64,000 nt of DNA. Source: a bacterium. GTDB taxonomy: Bacteria > Desulfobacterota > Binatia > DP-6. Below are positions 60,707 to 64,000 of this stretch, one piece after another. The notes under the pieces were generated by a model. That model did not search any database. It saw only the letters and a list, made by a program, of their open reading frames with translations, and had not been told where the DNA came from. The stretch is taken from positions 179,446 through 243,445 of the forward strand of contig JAHCID010000008.1 in the NCBI GenBank assembly GCA_026129405.1. Direction: 5' to 3'. Position 1 is the stretch's first letter, and each line of letters opens with the position of its first letter. The position numbers and the translations under genes were made by a program.

Positions 60707-62305
60707 TCAGTGGATGCGCTTGTCGCGCCCCTTCCACTCCTGCTCGCGCAGCACGAACTTCTGCACCTTGCCCGTGCTGGTCTTGGGGAGCGGGCCGAAC
60801 GCGACCTGCTTCGGACACTTGAACTTCGCGAGCCGCGCGCGGCAGTGCGCGACGATGGCGTCGGCGGTGGGCGTGCGGCCGTCCTTCGGCACCACGAACG
60901 CCTTCGGCACCTCGCCCCATTTCTCGTCGGGGACGGCGATCACCGCCACCTCGAGGACGTCGGGGTGCGACGCGATCGTCTGCTCGACTTCGATGGTCGA
61001 GATGTTCTCGCCGCCGGAGATGATGATGTCCTTGGCGCGGTCGTGCAGCTCGATGTAGCCGTCGGGGTGCACGACGGCGACGTCGCCGGAGTGGAACCAG
61101 CCGCCGCGGAACGCCGTCGCCGTCGCGTCGGGATCGTCGAAGTAGCCGGCCATGACGTTGTTGCCGCGCATGACGACCTCGCCGAGCGTCGCCGCGTCGG
61201 CGGGCACGTCGCGCATCTCGGCGTCGACGACGCGCAGCTCGCACGCCACCTGATGCGCGACCCCCTGGCGGGCGCGCAGCACGGCGCGTCGCTCGGGGGC
61301 GAGCGCGTTCCACTCGGGGTGCCAGTCGCAGGTCGTGTGCGGGCCGTAGGTCTCCGTCAGCCCGTAGAGGTGCGTCAGCTCGGCGCCGATCGCCTCCCAC
61401 TGGCCGAGGAGCGTCGGTGACGGCGGTGCGCCGCCCGTGGCGATGCGCAGCGGGCGGGCGAGTCGCCCGGCGGGGGCGCTCGCGTCGTTGATCAGCATGA
61501 TGAGGACGGTCGGCGCGCCGTTGAAGTGCGTGACGCCCTCCTCGGCGACGAGCCGCCACACGACGGGCGGGTCGACCTTGCGCAGCAGCACGTGGCGCGC
61601 CCCCGCCGCGGTCACGGCCCACGGGAAGCACCAGCCGTTGCAGTGGAACATCGGCAGCGTCCAGAGAAAGGCCGAGCCGGTGTCGAGCCGGTGGCAGACG
61701 ATCTCGGCGAGCGCGTTCAGGTATGCGCCGCGGTGCGTGTACATGACGCCTTTCGGGCGGCCCGTCGTGCCCGACGTGTAGTTGATGGCGTACATCGATT
61801 CCTCGTCGGGCACGCGCCAGGCGGCGTCGCTCGGCGGTCCGTCGAGGAACGCTTCGTACTCGGGACCGTCGAAGCTGCGTGCGATGCCGGGCGCCTGCTC
61901 GGGATCGTCGATCGTGACCACGCGCTCGACCGACGCGGGCACGCTGCCGAGCGCCGCCGCGAGCTCGGCGTCGACGAGGAGAAGACGGGCGCCGGAGTGC
62001 GCGAGGATGTAGGCGACCTCGGCCGGCGCGAGCCGCGTGTTGATCGCGACCAGCACGCCGCCGGCGAGCGCGACGCCGAAGTGCGCCTCCAGGATCGCGG
62101 GCACGTTCGGCGCGAGGATCGCGACGCGATCGCCGCGCCGGATGCCGGCGCGCTCGAGCGCCGCCGCCAGGCGGCGCACCCGCTCGGCCATCTCGCTCCA
62201 GGTGAAGCGGCGCGCGCCGTAGACGGCGGCGATGCGGTCGCGGTGCACGTAGGCGGCGCGCTCGAGGAAGAGCAGGGGCGTCAGCTCGGTGCGGTTCACC
62301 TGCAT
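60707..62305 (-). CDS. Long/medium-chain acyl-CoA synthetase (AMP-binding family)
   Basis: A 532-residue adenylating enzyme: P-loop YTSGTTGRPKGVMYTHR, HFNGAPTV, GLTETYGPHTTC, GWFHSGDVAVVHPDGYIELHDRAKDIIISGGENI and the C-terminal catalytic Lys in KTSTGKVQK. It activates a carboxylic acid to its CoA thioester via an adenylate. The subfamily resembles fatty-acyl/methylmercaptopropionyl-CoA ligases; the chain length preferred is not readable. The ATG is the first in-frame Met giving a family N-terminus (MQVNRTELTPLLFLERAA). Confidence 0.93.
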   Translation of the reverse strand: MQVNRTELTPLLFLERAAYVHRDRIAAVYGARRFTWSEMAERVRRLAAALERAGIRRGDRVAILAPNVPAILEAHFGVALAGGVLVAINTRLAPAEVAYILAHSGARLLLVDAELAAALGSVPASVERVVTIDDPEQAPGIARSFDGPEYEAFLDGPPSDAAWRVPDEESMYAINYTSGTTGRPKGVMYTHRGAYLNALAEIVCHRLDTGSAFLWTLPMFHCNGWCFPWAVTAAGARHVLLRKVDPPVVWRLVAEEGVTHFNGAPTVLIMLINDASAPAGRLARPLRIATGGAPPSPTLLGQWEAIGAELTHLYGLTETYGPHTTCDWHPEWNALAPERRAVLRARQGVAHQVACELRVVDAEMRDVPADAATLGEVVMRGNNVMAGYFDDPDATATAFRGGWFHSGDVAVVHPDGYIELHDRAKDIIISGGENISTIEVEQTIASHPDVLEVAVIAVPDEKWGEVPKAFVVPKDGRTPTADAIVAHCRARLAKFKCPKQVAFGPLPKTSTGKVQKFVLREQEWKGRDKRIH

Positions 62306-62443
62306 GGCGGCGGACCCTAGCAGCGCGCTCCGCGACGGGGAACCGAACCCGGGCACGCGCGTTGCTTTCACGGGGATGCGGAGGGGCGGCGGAGCCCGTC
62401 GGGCGGCAGGCGCCGGACGGCCGGCTGACGGAGGGTCAGCCCT

Positions 62444-64000
62444 TTGACGCGCGGGCTCGCGCTCGGGCTGCTGTGCGTCGCCGCCGCGGCGGGCGCCGCG
62501 CCGTTCGAGGTCCGCACCGTGCCGCATCCGTACCCGGCGGCGGGCGACTTCTTCGGCGCGTCCGTGGCGCTCCGCGGCGGCCGGCTGGTGGTGGGTGCGC
62601 CGCGACGGGATCAGCCCGGCGCGGCCGACGCCGGCGCCGTCTACGTCTTCGACGCCGGCAGCGGCGCGCTGCTGCACGCGCTCGTCGCGCCGGCGCCGAT
62701 CGCCGATGCGCGGCTCGGCTCCGCGGTCGCGGCGGTCGGCGCCGACGTCGTCGCGGGCGCGCCCCACGAGGACAGCGGTGCGCCGCACGCGGGCGCGGTC
62801 CACGTCTTCGCGCTCGCCGGGGGCACCCATCTCCGCACCGTGCCGAATCCCGAGCCGGCGCTCGACGACGGCTTCGGCGGCGCCGTGGCCGGCGCGGGCG
62901 GCGACCTCGTCATCGGCGCGCGACTCGACGGCGCGGGCATCGCGGACGGCGGCGCCGCCTACGTGGTCGGTGCCGGTACGGCGCCACGGCTGACGCTGCT
63001 GGCACCGACGCCCGCCGCGTACGCGCTGGTGGGCGCCTCCGTGGCGACCGACGGCAGCGTCGCCGTCGTCGGCGCGCCGGGCGACGCGACGGTCGCGCCG
63101 AACGGCGGCGCCGCGCACGTGTTCGCGCTCGCGACCGGCACCTGGATCGGTACGCTGCGGCCGACCCCGCCGGCGCTCGGCGACGACTTCGGGCGGGCGC
63201 TCGCGGTCGGCGCCGGTCTGATCGTCGTCGGCGCGCCGCTCGACGAGGCCGAGAACGTCTCGGACGCCGGCACGGTCTACGTGTACGACGCCGCCACGCT
63301 GGCGTTCCGCCTGCGGCTCACGAGCCCGCAGCCGGTCGCCGGCGGACGGTTCGGCACCGCGGTGGCGCTGCGCGGCACCGACATCGTCGTCGGCGCGCCG
63401 CACGAGGGCAGCGGCGTCGTCCATCTGTTCACGGGTGACGGCGTGCCGCTCGGCTCGATCGCCAACCCCACGCCGGCGCCCGACGACCAGTTCGGCGCGG
63501 CGCTGGCGAGCGAGGGGATGGTTCTGGCCGTGGGCGCCTGGCATGACGACGCGGGGGCCAACGATGCCGGGGCCGTCCACGTGATCGTCGACCTGGGAGC
63601 GCCGTCCGTCACGACGACGACGGTCGCCGGCGTGCCGCCGACGTCGGTCACGAGCACGACCGCGACCAGCGTGACGCTCCCGACGCCGGTCACGACGACG
63701 ACCGTCGTCGACGGCGCATCCACGACGACGTCGACGAGCGTCGCGACCAGCACGACGACGCCGGGCTCGATCCCCCTCGCGACCACCACGACGACCGCCG
63801 TGTCCGCGTCGACCACCACGACGACCCCGCCGTCCGGGGAGGTCTGTGACCCCGCGGCGCCGGACGCCTGCGACGACGCCGACGCCTGCACCCTCGACGC
63901 CTGCAGCAGCGACGGACGCTGTCTGCACGCCGCCCTGGGCGGGCTCGACGCGGTGTCGTGCCGGCTCGACGCGCTCGGCGCCGCCATGGACCGCGAGGGG
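62444..64000 (+). CDS. FG-GAP beta-propeller protein with Thr/Ser stalk and cysteine module, 3' end outside window
   Basis: The open frame starts at TTG (62444), eight bases after GGAGGG, encodes a signal peptide (TRGLALGLLCVAAAAGAA) and runs to the window end. About seven FG-GAP-like repeats fill ~20-385, each with a core of the type FG.sVA...g.lvVGAP..d....aGAvyvf, as in integrin-alpha-type propellers. A Thr/Ser stalk (~390-465) and CDPAAPDACDDADACTLDAC follow, then VSCRLDAL, the same C-terminal plan as the protein at 58491. Probably displayed on the cell surface. No ATG or GTG gives a signal peptide, so TTG is preferred. Confidence 0.82.
   Translation, partial: MTRGLALGLLCVAAAAGAAPFEVRTVPHPYPAAGDFFGASVALRGGRLVVGAPRRDQPGAADAGAVYVFDAGSGALLHALVAPAPIADARLGSAVAAVGADVVAGAPHEDSGAPHAGAVHVFALAGGTHLRTVPNPEPALDDGFGGAVAGAGGDLVIGARLDGAGIADGGAAYVVGAGTAPRLTLLAPTPAAYALVGASVATDGSVAVVGAPGDATVAPNGGAAHVFALATGTWIGTLRPTPPALGDDFGRALAVGAGLIVVGAPLDEAENVSDAGTVYVYDAATLAFRLRLTSPQPVAGGRFGTAVALRGTDIVVGAPHEGSGVVHLFTGDGVPLGSIANPTPAPDDQFGAALASEGMVLAVGAWHDDAGANDAGAVHVIVDLGAPSVTTTTVAGVPPTSVTSTTATSVTLPTPVTTTTVVDGASTTTSTSVATSTTTPGSIPLATTTTTAVSASTTTTTPPSGEVCDPAAPDACDDADACTLDACSSDGRCLHAALGGLDAVSCRLDALGAAMDREG

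Overview
The window is a GC-rich (mostly about 70%) bacterial chromosome segment. Secreted proteins with CGDG/CDDGN cysteine repeats, Thr/Ser-rich stalks followed by 'CDDGDPCT'-type motifs, and a paired thioredoxin-fold and hybrid-kinase locus suggest a deltaproteobacterial-type lineage (Candidatus Binatota or Myxococcota-like). That placement is inference; there is no rRNA or marker gene here.

Layout. 1-5.2 kb: 3' end of a six-hairpin glycosidase, a Mug-type uracil-DNA glycosylase, a Tat-exported phosphoesterase, and a three-gene translationally coupled set ending in a NamZ-like muramidase. 5.3-15 kb (minus strand): thiolase; NAD(P) transhydrogenase as PntA plus a fused PntAB-PntB chain; then an operon of MalK-type ATPase, frameshifted glycoamylase-like lipoprotein, amidohydrolase and PhoD phosphatase. 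15-20 kb: alpha/beta hydrolase, two paralogous HTH regulators flanking a degenerate-ACP/NIT nitrate-sensor fusion, an O-methyltransferase and a hotdog thioesterase. 20-26 kb: sigma-54 response regulator, FtsX-type permease, SPL-like radical SAM protein and ABC ATPase.

About 26.0-42.45 kb is a phage-derived element. It holds a Rad50/Mre11 pair in a leftward operon whose genes mostly overlap, an HNH protein, zinc-ribbon microproteins, a HigBA-like toxin-antitoxin module, a tRNA-Thr, a lone STAND/NACHT-like NTPase of atypical composition, and a divergent repressor pair over a 14-bp operator. No integrase, large terminase, capsid or tail gene is visible. At its right edge lies a PadR gene cut off after its first ~40 codons; at its left edge lies an ABC ATPase with an abnormal N-terminus. 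The element therefore seems to split a PadR-ATPase exporter operon like the intact one at 45.0-48.9 kb.

42.7-50.3 kb: truncated, frameshifted hybrid kinase and RedB-like protein, intact PadR/ATPase/FtsX exporter, and a conserved protein coupled to a Crp/Fnr regulator. 50.8-60.3 kb: a plus-strand operon of five start/stop-overlapping genes, all with signal peptides: propeller-dihaem cytochrome, CHRD/cysteine-repeat protein, STN/HEAT protein, stalked protein, small cysteine-rich protein. 60.3-64 kb: DUF952 protein and acyl-CoA synthetase, then a TTG-start FG-GAP protein running off the window whose C-terminal module matches the stalked protein.

At least four genes carry single- or two-base frameshifts, so residual assembly indels must be considered alongside real gene decay.
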